From the NCBI GenBank assembly GCA_046330315.1, contig JAXLSZ010000007.1, positions 1-64,000 on the forward strand: DNA of 64,000 nt, given 5' to 3'. This stretch comes from JAXLSZ01 sp046330315 (GTDB lineage: Bacteria > Actinomycetota > Thermoleophilia > Solirubrobacterales > 70-9). The first letter of the stretch is position 1. Each line of letters starts with the position of its first letter. This document shows, in pieces, positions 41,413 to 49,723 of this stretch. The notes beneath the pieces are model-generated. The model made no database searches and had not been told where the DNA came from. It saw only the letters and a program-made list of their open reading frames with translations. The position numbers and the translations under genes were made by a program.

Positions 41413-42720
41413 TCAGAGGACCGGGGCGAGGACCTCTTCGAGCGCCGGCCCGCCGACGACCTCGAGCGAGTAGGTGGCGTGGCGGATCGGGTGGCGGGAC
41501 TCGATCAGGCGGCCGAGGTCGATCGGGGTGCCGGTGACGACCACGTCGCAGTCGGTGGCGTTGATCGTCGCCTCGAGGTCGGCGAGCTGCTGCTCGGAGT
41601 AGCCCATCGCCGGAAGCACCGACTCGATGTGGCCGAAGCGCTCCAGCGTCTCGGCGATGCTCCCCACGGCTCCAGCCCGGGGATCGGCGAGCCGCGAGGC
41701 GCCCCCCTGGCGGGCGGCGACGGTGCCGGCGCCGAAGGGCATCTCGCCGTGGGTGACGGTCGGCCCGTCCTCGACGACGAGCACGGTCCTGCCTTCGAGC
41801 GAGGGGCCGTCCCGCAGGGTGACCGGCGAGCGGGCCTCGATCACGGTGGCGCCGGGGTTCGCCGCGGCCGCCCCGGACCGCACCGCCCCCAGCTGCTCCT
41901 CGCTCGCCGAGTCCACCTTGTTGATCAGGACCGCGTCCGCCATCCGCAGGTTGGTCTCCCCGGGGTGGTAGCGGAACTCGTCCCCCGGGCGCAGGGGGTC
42001 CAGGACGGTGATCAGCAGGTCCGGCTCAAAGAAGGAGAAATCGTTGTTCCCCCCGTCCCAGATCACCACGTCGGCCTCGCTCTCGGCACGGCGCAGGATC
42101 TCCCCGTAGTCCACGCCGGCCCAGACCACGATTCCCATCCCGACCGGCGCCTCGTACTCCTCGCGCTCCTCGATGGTCGGGTTCGAGGCATCGATCTCGG
42201 CGAGGCTGGCGAAGCGCTGCACGGCCATCTCCTCGAGGTCGTGGTAGGGCATCGGATGGCGCACCAGGGCTACCTCGAGGCCGCGTTCGCGCAGGATGCG
42301 CCCGATCTCGCGGCTCGTCTGGCTCTTTCCCGAGCCGGTCCGCGCGGCGCAGACCGCGACCACCGGCTTGCTGGACCGCAGCATCGTCGAGCCGGGTCCG
42401 AGCAGGGTGAAGTCGGCCCCGGCGGCCAGAGCCTCGCTGGCCCTGTGCATGACCGTCGCGTGGCTGACGTCGGAGTAGGCGAAGACGACCTCGTCTGCCC
42501 GCTCGCGCGCGATCAGCTCCGCCAGCTCGGACTCGGGGCGGATCGGGATGCCCTGCGGGTAGCGCTCGCCGGCCAGCGCCGCCGGGTAGGTGCGGTCGTC
42601 GATCCCGGGGATCTGGGTCGCGGTGAAGGCGACGACCTCGACCTCGGGGTCGTCGCGGTAGGCGACGTTGAAGTCGTGGAAGTCACGCCCGCCCGCGCCC
42701 ATGATGATCACCCGTCGCAT
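41413..42720 (-). CDS. Cyclic-2,3-diphosphoglycerate-synthetase-like P-loop protein
   Basis: 435 residues. N-terminal Rossmann-like domain (RVIIMGAGGRDFHDFN ... VVAFTATQIPGIDDRTYP), Walker A in VCAARTGSGKSQTSRE (~145-160), switch-like VVIWDGGNNDFSF and NKVD-like ADAVLINKVDSA, all as in archaeal cDPGS and COG2403 proteins. In archaea cDPGS makes cyclic 2,3-diphosphoglycerate; bacterial relatives are uncharacterised. ATG 42720 has AAGGAG upstream; TAGTCT 30-40 bp earlier may be its promoter. Confidence 0.8.
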   Translation of the reverse strand: MRRVIIMGAGGRDFHDFNVAYRDDPEVEVVAFTATQIPGIDDRTYPAALAGERYPQGIPIRPESELAELIARERADEVVFAYSDVSHATVMHRASEALAAGADFTLLGPGSTMLRSSKPVVAVCAARTGSGKSQTSREIGRILRERGLEVALVRHPMPYHDLEEMAVQRFASLAEIDASNPTIEEREEYEAPVGMGIVVWAGVDYGEILRRAESEADVVIWDGGNNDFSFFEPDLLITVLDPLRPGDEFRYHPGETNLRMADAVLINKVDSASEEQLGAVRSGAAAANPGATVIEARSPVTLRDGPSLEGRTVLVVEDGPTVTHGEMPFGAGTVAARQGGASRLADPRAGAVGSIAETLERFGHIESVLPAMGYSEQQLADLEATINATDCDVVVTGTPIDLGRLIESRHPIRHATYSLEVVGGPALEEVLAPVL

Positions 42721-42757
42721 CCGCGCTCCTTCTCCACTCGGATCGGCCCCGCGCAGA

Positions 42758-43510
42758 CTAGTGCGTCCGATCGCCGGGCCGCCCCGACGAGCGGGTCCAG
42801 AGCTCGCGAAGCGCCGCGGCCAGCCGCCCGCCCAGCTCCCAGCCGTCCGCCAGGGGCTCGCCGTCGAGCGAGCGCGCCGGGGAGATCCCGCGCACCGAGC
42901 CAGTGAGCATGACCTCGTCCGCACCGAGCAGCTCCCGGCGCCAGAGGCGGCGCTCGCGCACCGGGATGCCGAGCTTCCGGGCGATCTCGAGCACGCGGGC
43001 GCGGGTGACGCCGGGGAGGATGCGCCCGTCGAGCGGGGGTGTGGAGACGACTCCGTCGGCGGCGACGAGCACGTTGGCCCAGCCGGCCTCGAGCACCTCG
43101 TCGCCGGCGTCGAGCAGAAGCGGCACCTCGTCGGGGCCGAGGCCGGGAAGGCGCGAGCGGTCCCTCATCTTGTGGCCGCCGAGGCCCCCTTCGAGGCGCA
43201 CGCTGCGAAGCGCCGGGGCGCGCTCGCGGCCGGGGAAGACGATCGCCGGGTCGACCGCCTCGATCGTCGCCGCCTGCCGCAGGCCGGAGTCCGCCGGCGC
43301 GACGACCAGCCGCAGGCGCCCGGTCTCCACCCCGGCGGCCCGTTCGCGAGCCAGCACCGCCAGCTCGGCCGGGGGCTCGGCGCCGAACAGCTTGCGCAGG
43401 CTGCCCGCCATCCGCTCCAGGTGCGCATCGAGCTCGATCGGCCGCCCGCCCAGCACCAGGAGCGTCTCGAAGACGCCCTGGGCCCGGTCGGGTTCGGGGA
43501 TGGTCACCAT
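42758..43510 (-). CDS. pabC: 4-amino-4-deoxychorismate lyase (PabC-like)
   Basis: 250 residues, fold type IV PLP enzyme: PLP-lysine segment GLGGHKMRDRSR and EAGWANVLV, plus the SSVRGISPARSLDG region, match branched-chain/D-amino-acid aminotransferases and aminodeoxychorismate lyase. Its divergent placement 51 bp from the PabA-PabB gene makes PABA synthesis the most likely role. The sequence at residues ~40-100 is rather divergent. Confidence 0.8.
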   Translation of the reverse strand: MVTIPEPDRAQGVFETLLVLGGRPIELDAHLERMAGSLRKLFGAEPPAELAVLARERAAGVETGRLRLVVAPADSGLRQAATIEAVDPAIVFPGRERAPALRSVRLEGGLGGHKMRDRSRLPGLGPDEVPLLLDAGDEVLEAGWANVLVAADGVVSTPPLDGRILPGVTRARVLEIARKLGIPVRERRLWRRELLGADEVMLTGSVRGISPARSLDGEPLADGWELGGRLAAALRELWTRSSGRPGDRTH

Positions 43511-43561
43511 CGCCCGGGTCTATCTTGATGACCTCGCCCGACCCCACGGAAGGGGAGTGCG

Positions 43562-46132
43562 ATGAAGACCCTGCTGATCGACAACTACGACTCCTTCACC
43601 TACAACCTCTTCCAGCTGCTCTCGGAGGCCAACGGAGAGGAGCCGACCGTCGTGCGCAACGACGAGCTGAGCTGGGCGGAGATCGCCGGCCGGCGGGGCT
43701 TCGACAGCATCGTCGTCTCCCCGGGGCCCGGCAACCCAGACCGCGAGTCCGACTTCGGCGTCTGCGCGGACGCGATCCGCGAGTCCGAGGTGCCGCTGCT
43801 CGGCGTCTGCCTCGGCCACCAGGGCCTCTGCTCGCTCCACGGCGCCAGGGTCGTGCACGCGCCGGAGCCCATGCACGGCCGCCTCAGCGCCGTGATCCAC
43901 GAGGGGGCGCCGCTGATGCGCGGCCTGCCGCGCGAGTTCCGGGCGGTGCGCTACCACTCGCTCTGCGTCGAGCAGCCGCTGCCCGAGGAGCTCGAGGCGA
44001 TCGCCTGGACCAGCGACGGGATCCTCATGGGCGTCGCCCACCGCGAGCGCCCGCAGTGGGGGCTGCAGTTCCACCCGGAGTCGATCTGCACCGAGCACGG
44101 GCGCCGCCTGCTGGCCAACTTCCGCGACCTCGCCCTCGCCCACTCGGACCGCCGCAACGGCGCGATCGCCCTGCCGCCGCGCCGCACCAGGGCAGCCGCC
44201 GGCGCCGGCTCCGGCCTCGAGCTGAAGGCGACGCGCCTCGACTCGATCGGCGACCCCGAGCGCGCCTTCGCCCACCTCCACGGCGAGAGCGAGGACGCCT
44301 TCTGGCTGGACAGCGGCATGCTCGACGGGCGGGCGCGATTCTCCTTCATGGGCGACGCCTCCGGACCGCTCGCCGCGACGATCGACTACGACGTCGGGAC
44401 GGGCGAGCTGACGATCCGCACCGCCGGCCGGACCCGCGTCCTCGAGGAGTCGATCTTCGACTACCTGGGGCGCGAGATGCGGCGCCTGCGCCACCTCTCC
44501 GACGACCTCCCGTTCGACTTCAACTGCGGTTTCGTCGGCTACTTCGGGTACGAGCTGAAGGGCGACTGCGGCGCCGGCAACGCCCACCGCTCGACCCTCC
44601 CCGACGCCCACTTCCTGTTCGCCGACCGGCTCGTAGCCTTCGATCACGCCGAGCGGTGCACCTACGTGCTCGGGGTCGCCGAGCGGGGCGCCGGGGAGGA
44701 CCTCGAGCGCTGGATCGCCGAGACCGCCGGCCGGCTCTCCTCGCTGCCGCCGATCGAGTCCCCGGAGTGGAGCGAGGTGGCGACCGAGCGCGAGCCGGTC
44801 CGCTTCGCCCTCTCGCGCTCCCACCGGCAGTACATCGAGGACATCGAGGCCTGCAGGCGGTACCTGATAGACGGCGAGAGCTACGAGATCTGCCTCACCA
44901 ACAAGATCACCGCCGAGGTCAGCCCCGACCCCTTCGCCCTCTACCGCACCCTGCGCCGGGTCAACCCGGCTCCCTTCTCGAGCTACCTGCGGATCGGCGA
45001 GGCGGCGGTGCTGAGCTCCTCGCCGGAGCGCTTCCTCTCGATCGGCCGCGACCGCTGGGCGGAGGCCAAGCCGATCAAGGGCACGGTGCGGCGCAGCGAC
45101 GACCCCGCCGAGGACGTCCGCCTCGCCGAGCGGATGCGGCTCGACGAGAAGACCCAGGCCGAGAACCTGATGATCTGCGACCTGCTCCGCAACGACCTCG
45201 GCGTGGTCAGCGAGATCGGCACCGTCCACGTGCCCCACCTGATGCACGTCGAGAGCTACGAGACCGTCCACCAGCTCGTCTCGACCGTGCGCGGCCTGCT
45301 GCGCGAGGACCTCGAGCCGCCCGACTGCATCCGCGCCTGCTTCCCCGGCGGCTCGGTGACCGGGGCACCGAAGAAGCGCACGATGGAGCTGATCGACGGC
45401 CTCGAGGGCGAGGCGCGCGGCGTCTACTCGGGCGCGATCGGCTACCTCGGCCTGAGCGGCGGCTGCGACCTGAGCATCGTCATCCGCACGATCGTGATCG
45501 ACAGGGAGACCACCACGATCGGGGTCGGCGGCGCGATCGTGATGCAGTCCGACCCCGAGGAGGAGTATCAGGAGATCCTGCTCAAGGGCACCGCGCCGAT
45601 GCAGGCGATCGACCCCCGGGTCGACCCGCGCCGGGTCTTCGAGCCGGAGTCCCCGGGCGCCCGCGACCCGGCGGCGAGAGGACCGGCCGGCTACGTGCGG
45701 CGGGGCGGGGCGGGTTTCCCCCGCCCACCGGGCGGGCGCCTCTACCCTCCCGGCATGCGCTGGATCGTCGACGGCATGAACGTGATCGGGACCCGTCCGG
45801 ACGGCTGGTGGAAGGACCGCCACGGGGCGATGGTCAGGCTGGTAGACCGCCTCGAGCGCTTCTCGGCGGCCAGCGGCGACGAGGTCACGGTGGTCTTCGA
45901 GCAGCCCCCCTCGCCCCCGATCGACTCGCCGGTGGTCGAGGTCGCCCACGCGCCCCGGCCCGGCCCGGACTCCGCCGACCATGAGATCGTCAGGCGCCTG
46001 CGCGCCGACCCGGACCCCGAGAGCGTCCGCGTGGTCACCTCCGACCGGGCGCTCGCCGACCAGGCGCGATTCGCCGGAGCCCTGGTCGAGGCGGCCGAGG
46101 CCTTCCGCCGCGAGATCGAAGGGGAGCGCTAG
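43562..46132 (+). CDS. pabAB: Para-aminobenzoate synthase PabA-PabB fused in frame to a NYN/PIN nuclease domain
   Basis: 856 residues. Residues 1-190: class I glutamine amidotransferase (IDNYDSFTYNLFQ, GVCLGHQG with Cys ~83, QFHPES). About 235-700: PabB/TrpE chorismate-binding domain (EICLTNKITAEV, ENLMICDLLRNDLG, PGGSVTGAPKKRTMELID, GAIGYLGL). 730-856: NYN domain of the YacP type (MRWIVDGMNVIGTRPDGWW ... VVTSDRALADQA). There is no stop triplet in any frame between about 45640 and 45755, so the fusion does not look like a simple indel. ATG 43562 has GGAAGGGGAG upstream. A hairpin and a -10-like hexamer (45743) lie in the linker, so the NYN part may also be made alone. Confidence 0.85.
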   Translation: MKTLLIDNYDSFTYNLFQLLSEANGEEPTVVRNDELSWAEIAGRRGFDSIVVSPGPGNPDRESDFGVCADAIRESEVPLLGVCLGHQGLCSLHGARVVHAPEPMHGRLSAVIHEGAPLMRGLPREFRAVRYHSLCVEQPLPEELEAIAWTSDGILMGVAHRERPQWGLQFHPESICTEHGRRLLANFRDLALAHSDRRNGAIALPPRRTRAAAGAGSGLELKATRLDSIGDPERAFAHLHGESEDAFWLDSGMLDGRARFSFMGDASGPLAATIDYDVGTGELTIRTAGRTRVLEESIFDYLGREMRRLRHLSDDLPFDFNCGFVGYFGYELKGDCGAGNAHRSTLPDAHFLFADRLVAFDHAERCTYVLGVAERGAGEDLERWIAETAGRLSSLPPIESPEWSEVATEREPVRFALSRSHRQYIEDIEACRRYLIDGESYEICLTNKITAEVSPDPFALYRTLRRVNPAPFSSYLRIGEAAVLSSSPERFLSIGRDRWAEAKPIKGTVRRSDDPAEDVRLAERMRLDEKTQAENLMICDLLRNDLGVVSEIGTVHVPHLMHVESYETVHQLVSTVRGLLREDLEPPDCIRACFPGGSVTGAPKKRTMELIDGLEGEARGVYSGAIGYLGLSGGCDLSIVIRTIVIDRETTTIGVGGAIVMQSDPEEEYQEILLKGTAPMQAIDPRVDPRRVFEPESPGARDPAARGPAGYVRRGGAGFPRPPGGRLYPPGMRWIVDGMNVIGTRPDGWWKDRHGAMVRLVDRLERFSAASGDEVTVVFEQPPSPPIDSPVVEVAHAPRPGPDSADHEIVRRLRADPDPESVRVVTSDRALADQARFAGALVEAAEAFRREIEGER
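45716..45738 (+). terminator. Hairpin in the PabAB-NYN linker
   Basis: A GC hairpin (CCGCCC, ACC loop, GGGCGG) lies between the PabB and NYN parts, in the region that would normally separate two genes. It could be a remnant terminator. Confidence 0.35.
45743..45748 (+). promoter_or_regulatory. -10 hexamer TACCCT, 6 nt before ATG 45755
   Basis: TACCCT then CCGGC and ATG 45755, the first codon of the NYN domain: the same geometry as other presumed leaderless starts in the window. Confidence 0.45.
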
Positions 46133-46135
46133 GGT
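46130..46135 (+). promoter_or_regulatory. -10 hexamer TAGGGT, 6 nt before GTG 46142
   Basis: The hexamer includes the TAG stop codon of the PabAB-NYN gene. Six bases separate it from GTG 46142, as for other leaderless starts here. Confidence 0.5.
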
Positions 46136-46141
46136 CGGCCG

Positions 46142-47203
46142 GTGGCCGAGATCCCCCCTCTCCATCCCGCCCCGGCCCGCTTCCCCGGGGGCTTGGTCGA
46201 GGCCGGCGAGGGGGTCCACGCCTGGCTGCAGCCCAACGGCGAGCTGGGCGAGAGCAACGCGGCGCTGGTCGTGGGCGAGGGTGCCTCGCTGCTGGTGGAC
46301 ACGCTCTGGGACCCGCCGCTGACGCGGCGGATGCTGGGCGCGATGGCGCCGCTCACCGCCGCCGCGCCGATCGCGACCGTCGTCAACACCCACTCCGACG
46401 GCGACCACTGGTGGGGCAACCAGGAGGTCGCCGGGGCCGAGCTGATCACCAGCCGCCGCTCGGCCGAGGTGATGGCCGAGCAGTCGCCCTCGGAGATGGG
46501 GCGCTTCGGGATGCTGGCGGGGGCGATGCGCGCGGCCGGCTCGGTGCCGATCCCCTACCCGAGGCGCGGCGAGGTGCGGGCGATCGCCGACTACATGAGC
46601 GGGGCCCTGCGGCCGTTCGACTTCGGAGCGGTCCACCTGACGCGGCCCTCCCGGACCTTCTCGGGGGCCCTGGAGCTCGAGGTCGGCGGGCGGAGGGTCG
46701 AGCTGATCGAGGTCGGCCCCGCCCACACGCCGGGCGACCTGATCGCCTGGGTGCCCGACGCGCGGGTGGCGATCGCCGCCGACATCCTCTTCGTCGGGGT
46801 GACGCCGATCATGTGGGCCGGGCCCACCGAGGGATGGATCGCCGCGCTGGAGCGCCTGCTGGACCTCGGCGCCGAGCGCTTCGTGCCCGGCCACGGCCCG
46901 GTGTGCGGGCCGGCGGAGGTGCGCCGCCTGCTCGACTACTGGCGCTGGCTGGACCCCGCCGCCCGCTCCCTGCTGGAGGCCGGCGAGCCGCCCGCCGCGG
47001 CCGCCCGCCGCCTGGTCCTCGGCGGGGAGATCGCCGAGCGCGGCTTCGCCGGCTGGCTCGGCCCCGAGCGCGCCCTGGTCAGCGTCGGCACCATCGACGC
47101 CCACCGCCGCGGCGTGCCGAGCCGTCCCAGCCCCCTCAGGCTGGTGGACTCCTTCTGCCGGATGGCCCTGCTGGCGCGGGATCTCGCGGAGCGGGATCGC
47201 TAG
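46142..47203 (+). CDS. Metallo-beta-lactamase-fold hydrolase
   Basis: 353 residues. Metal-binding motif THSDGDHWWGNQ (His-x-Asp-Gly-Asp-His form, ~82-92), second metal cluster in AHTPGDLIAWV and FVPGHGPVCGP. Such enzymes hydrolyse esters, thioesters or phosphodiesters using zinc; a quinoprotein-relay-like subgroup has the same HxDGDH motif. GTG 46142. The stop overlaps that of the convergent DUF6351 gene. Confidence 0.87.
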   Translation: MAEIPPLHPAPARFPGGLVEAGEGVHAWLQPNGELGESNAALVVGEGASLLVDTLWDPPLTRRMLGAMAPLTAAAPIATVVNTHSDGDHWWGNQEVAGAELITSRRSAEVMAEQSPSEMGRFGMLAGAMRAAGSVPIPYPRRGEVRAIADYMSGALRPFDFGAVHLTRPSRTFSGALELEVGGRRVELIEVGPAHTPGDLIAWVPDARVAIAADILFVGVTPIMWAGPTEGWIAALERLLDLGAERFVPGHGPVCGPAEVRRLLDYWRWLDPAARSLLEAGEPPAAAARRLVLGGEIAERGFAGWLGPERALVSVGTIDAHRRGVPSRPSPLRLVDSFCRMALLARDLAERDR

Positions 47204-49644
47204 CGGGTTCCCGGCCGGCTCCTCGCCGGGGGCGACCGCCGCCGAACCCCGGCCCGGCGGGGCGCCGAGACCGCCCCCGCGTATCCGGGAAGAGCCTCCG
47301 AGCGCGCCCGGAACCTCGCGCCCCGCCTGATCCTGACGCGGATTCCGGCCACGCACCCCGGCCCGTTGACGATCTTCGCTCCGGCGCTCCTCCAGCGGCC
47401 CTTCACGAGCCGCTGGAAGCGGACCAGCTGCCAGGTGGTCTCCGGGCAGGGACGGAGCCTGGCGTGGAGGACCGCCTCGCCGCCCCGGCGGACGCGCCGG
47501 GCCCGGACCTCGAGAGAGAGGGCGCGGCGGCGAGCCGGCACGGTGTGCTTGGGGCCGAACGAGAGCCAGGTTCCCTCGAGAGGCATCTGGCCGGCCCCCG
47601 GCTTCGAGTAATCGCAGACGCCGCCCGGGAACACCGCCTCGGCCCGCTGCTCCTGGGCCGGGCTGAGCGGAGGGTAGTCGCCGAAGTCGATCGGCCGCAG
47701 CCTGCACTTGCCGGCGAGGGCGCCGAGCGGCTTGCCGGCGACCATGTCGGGGAGGCTGTGCGGTGGATAGGTGGTCTCGCAGAGGTTCTGGTCGCCGATC
47801 AGGGCGGCGCCGTCGGTCCTCTGGCCGCCGTTGGTCCAGCAGGCGTCGACGGCGTCGGCGGGTCGCTCGGCGAGCACCTTGGCCGCCGGGGAGCGACCGG
47901 AGTGATCCGCCACGATCCGGTCCAGCCAGCTCGCCAGGGTGTCCAGGGCGGTGTCGTTCATCGCGCTCACGTTCTGCCCGCCCTTCGCCCGGAACATGAC
48001 CTGGTTTCCGTAGGTCCCGTTGGCCTGCTGGAGGCGGGCCCGGAACCGGTAGGTGTTGACGTACTGGTGGACGTTCACCTCGTCGTCCACGTAGGTGCGG
48101 ACGTCGACGATCGGCACGCGCGGCAGGCCTCCGGCGCCGGCGTTGATCCTGCCGGTCCGGCTGGCGATCGAAGACGCCCCTGGATCGGCGACGGTGCGCT
48201 GGGGCTGCAGGAAGCCGTTGCTGTCATAGCCGCCGATGCTCTCGTTGAGGTCGAGGAACTGGTCCACGTCGATCTTCCCTTCGTTCAGCGCCTGCAGCCC
48301 GTACTGGACGCCGACGTTGTCGAGCGGGCGCCGCGCCGCACCCGTCGCCGGGTCCCTTCCGTAGACGGCGATCAGGCTGTCGAACAGCGTGCAGCGGATC
48401 CCGCCGGGGTTGGTGATCGGGTCGAAGATCACCGCGGGCGGCACCACCGACTCGTTGCAGCCCTCGGAGGCGTTCACGACGTCGGCCCCGGCCCCCAGGG
48501 CCAGACACCCGTCGGGGTTGGCCAGGCCGGTGATCGCCGACCGCTGCGTCGCGCTGAGGCCGGAGCCGGCCGGCGAGGCGAAATAGGAGTTGAGGAGCCG
48601 GCAGTCGGGATAGGCGGGCGAGGAGTTGTCCGGGAAGCTCGCCGCCGGCATCAGCCCGTCCAGGATCCCCGGGTAGTTCTGGGCGATCATCTGGATCTGG
48701 ACCGAGCCGCCCGAGCCCCCCTCCCCGATCGTCCACCGGGGGGCCTCGCCGAGGCTCTCGACCAGACGCTCCTTGATCATCGACGCCGTCTCGGCGGAGA
48801 GCACGTCGTTGCAGGCGGTGCCGAGGACGTTGAGGCTCGAGCTGACCACGGTGTACCCGCGCGAGAGCTGCCGGTTGTCGAGCACCGCGGAGACCGGCGC
48901 GTCCCCCTGCTCGTGGCCGGCGGCGCACCCACCCCCGAAGCTGTAGATCATCCGGTGGTTCCAGCCCTTGCCGAGCTGACCGCCCGGGGCGAGGATCGCC
49001 CACCGATACACCGAGCGGTTGACCACTCCCGACTCGATCCTCACGACGTAGTCGACCGTCTTCCCCTCGCTCGTCGTCGTCTGGGCCAGGTCGGCTGGGC
49101 GCGACGACGGGTCGGGCAGCGGCTTGAAGGTTCCGTCCTGGGAGCGGTAGCGGTACTCGACGGCCGTCGGCGCCGAGCAGTCCTCGTCGGTGGGTGCTCC
49201 GAGGCCGTTCTCGACGGTCCGGCAGTAGAAGGGCGTCTGGTGGGGGCCCGAGAAGATCGGGCCGGTGATCGGCGAGTCGAAGACCCTCAGCACGCTGGCG
49301 CGGCTCAACCCCGGGGCCCATGCTGAGATCGTGTTGCCCCCCCTGCGCAGGCCGCGGACGAGACCGATCAGCCGGCGGCTCTCCCCGGGCCTCGCCGAGA
49401 ACGCCGGTGTGACCGCGGTCCCGTTGCGCCGAACCACCACCCGGGCGGGGCCGATCCCTCTGGGAACCTCGACCGCGACCAGGGCGTCCTCGCCGCTCAC
49501 GTCCTCGGCCCTGCTGGAGACGGTGGAGAGCTTCAGACGGGGGGCGCCGGAGGCCGGCGGGGAGGCGGCACCGAGTGCGATCGCGAAGGCCACCGCGGCG
49601 GCCGTTGCCGCGCCCCCGAGGCTTCGCGGGCCGACCGCCGACAC
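47200..49644 (-). CDS. Secreted DUF6351 family protein
   Basis: 814 residues with signal peptide (AVAFAIALGAASPPASGA), an N-terminal Ig-like segment (VAVEVPRGIGPARVVVRRNG) and a large alpha/beta-hydrolase-like domain that contains WTIGEGGSGGSVQIQMIAQNYPG, a GxSGG nucleophile-type motif (GEGGSGGS), and many paired cysteines (YPDCRLLNS, EGCNESVV). The architecture matches DUF6351, a secreted family. The C-terminus is Arg-rich. GTG 49644 lacks a clear ribosome binding site. Confidence 0.8.
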   Translation of the reverse strand: MSAVGPRSLGGAATAAAVAFAIALGAASPPASGAPRLKLSTVSSRAEDVSGEDALVAVEVPRGIGPARVVVRRNGTAVTPAFSARPGESRRLIGLVRGLRRGGNTISAWAPGLSRASVLRVFDSPITGPIFSGPHQTPFYCRTVENGLGAPTDEDCSAPTAVEYRYRSQDGTFKPLPDPSSRPADLAQTTTSEGKTVDYVVRIESGVVNRSVYRWAILAPGGQLGKGWNHRMIYSFGGGCAAGHEQGDAPVSAVLDNRQLSRGYTVVSSSLNVLGTACNDVLSAETASMIKERLVESLGEAPRWTIGEGGSGGSVQIQMIAQNYPGILDGLMPAASFPDNSSPAYPDCRLLNSYFASPAGSGLSATQRSAITGLANPDGCLALGAGADVVNASEGCNESVVPPAVIFDPITNPGGIRCTLFDSLIAVYGRDPATGAARRPLDNVGVQYGLQALNEGKIDVDQFLDLNESIGGYDSNGFLQPQRTVADPGASSIASRTGRINAGAGGLPRVPIVDVRTYVDDEVNVHQYVNTYRFRARLQQANGTYGNQVMFRAKGGQNVSAMNDTALDTLASWLDRIVADHSGRSPAAKVLAERPADAVDACWTNGGQRTDGAALIGDQNLCETTYPPHSLPDMVAGKPLGALAGKCRLRPIDFGDYPPLSPAQEQRAEAVFPGGVCDYSKPGAGQMPLEGTWLSFGPKHTVPARRRALSLEVRARRVRRGGEAVLHARLRPCPETTWQLVRFQRLVKGRWRSAGAKIVNGPGCVAGIRVRIRRGARFRARSEALPGYAGAVSAPRRAGVRRRSPPARSRPGTR

Positions 49645-49679
49645 CGGCCCGATGCACCACCGCGGCGCCGAAGCGGTCG

Positions 49680-49697
49680 CGGCCCGGTTGCGGGCCG
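49680..49697 (-). terminator. Hairpin terminator after the RCC1-repeat gene
   Basis: CGGCCCG (49680-49686) and CGGGCCG (49691-49697) flank a GTTG loop. It lies about 27 bp after the stop at 49724 on the minus strand. Confidence 0.55.
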
Positions 49698-49723
49698 GGC
49701 CACGGTCAGGGAGCCGGGCCGGC

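Noticed and set aside
45640..45755. Hidden stop codon splitting PabAB from the NYN domain by one indel
   Set aside because: I found no TAA, TAG or TGA in any forward frame across this stretch, so one missing base would not create a stop.
41161..49326. Very long open frames on the strand opposite to, or overlapping, clear genes
   Set aside because: High G+C reduces stop codons, giving long antisense frames rich in Arg/Gly/Pro; none shows a domain, and the opposing frames are well-recognised genes.
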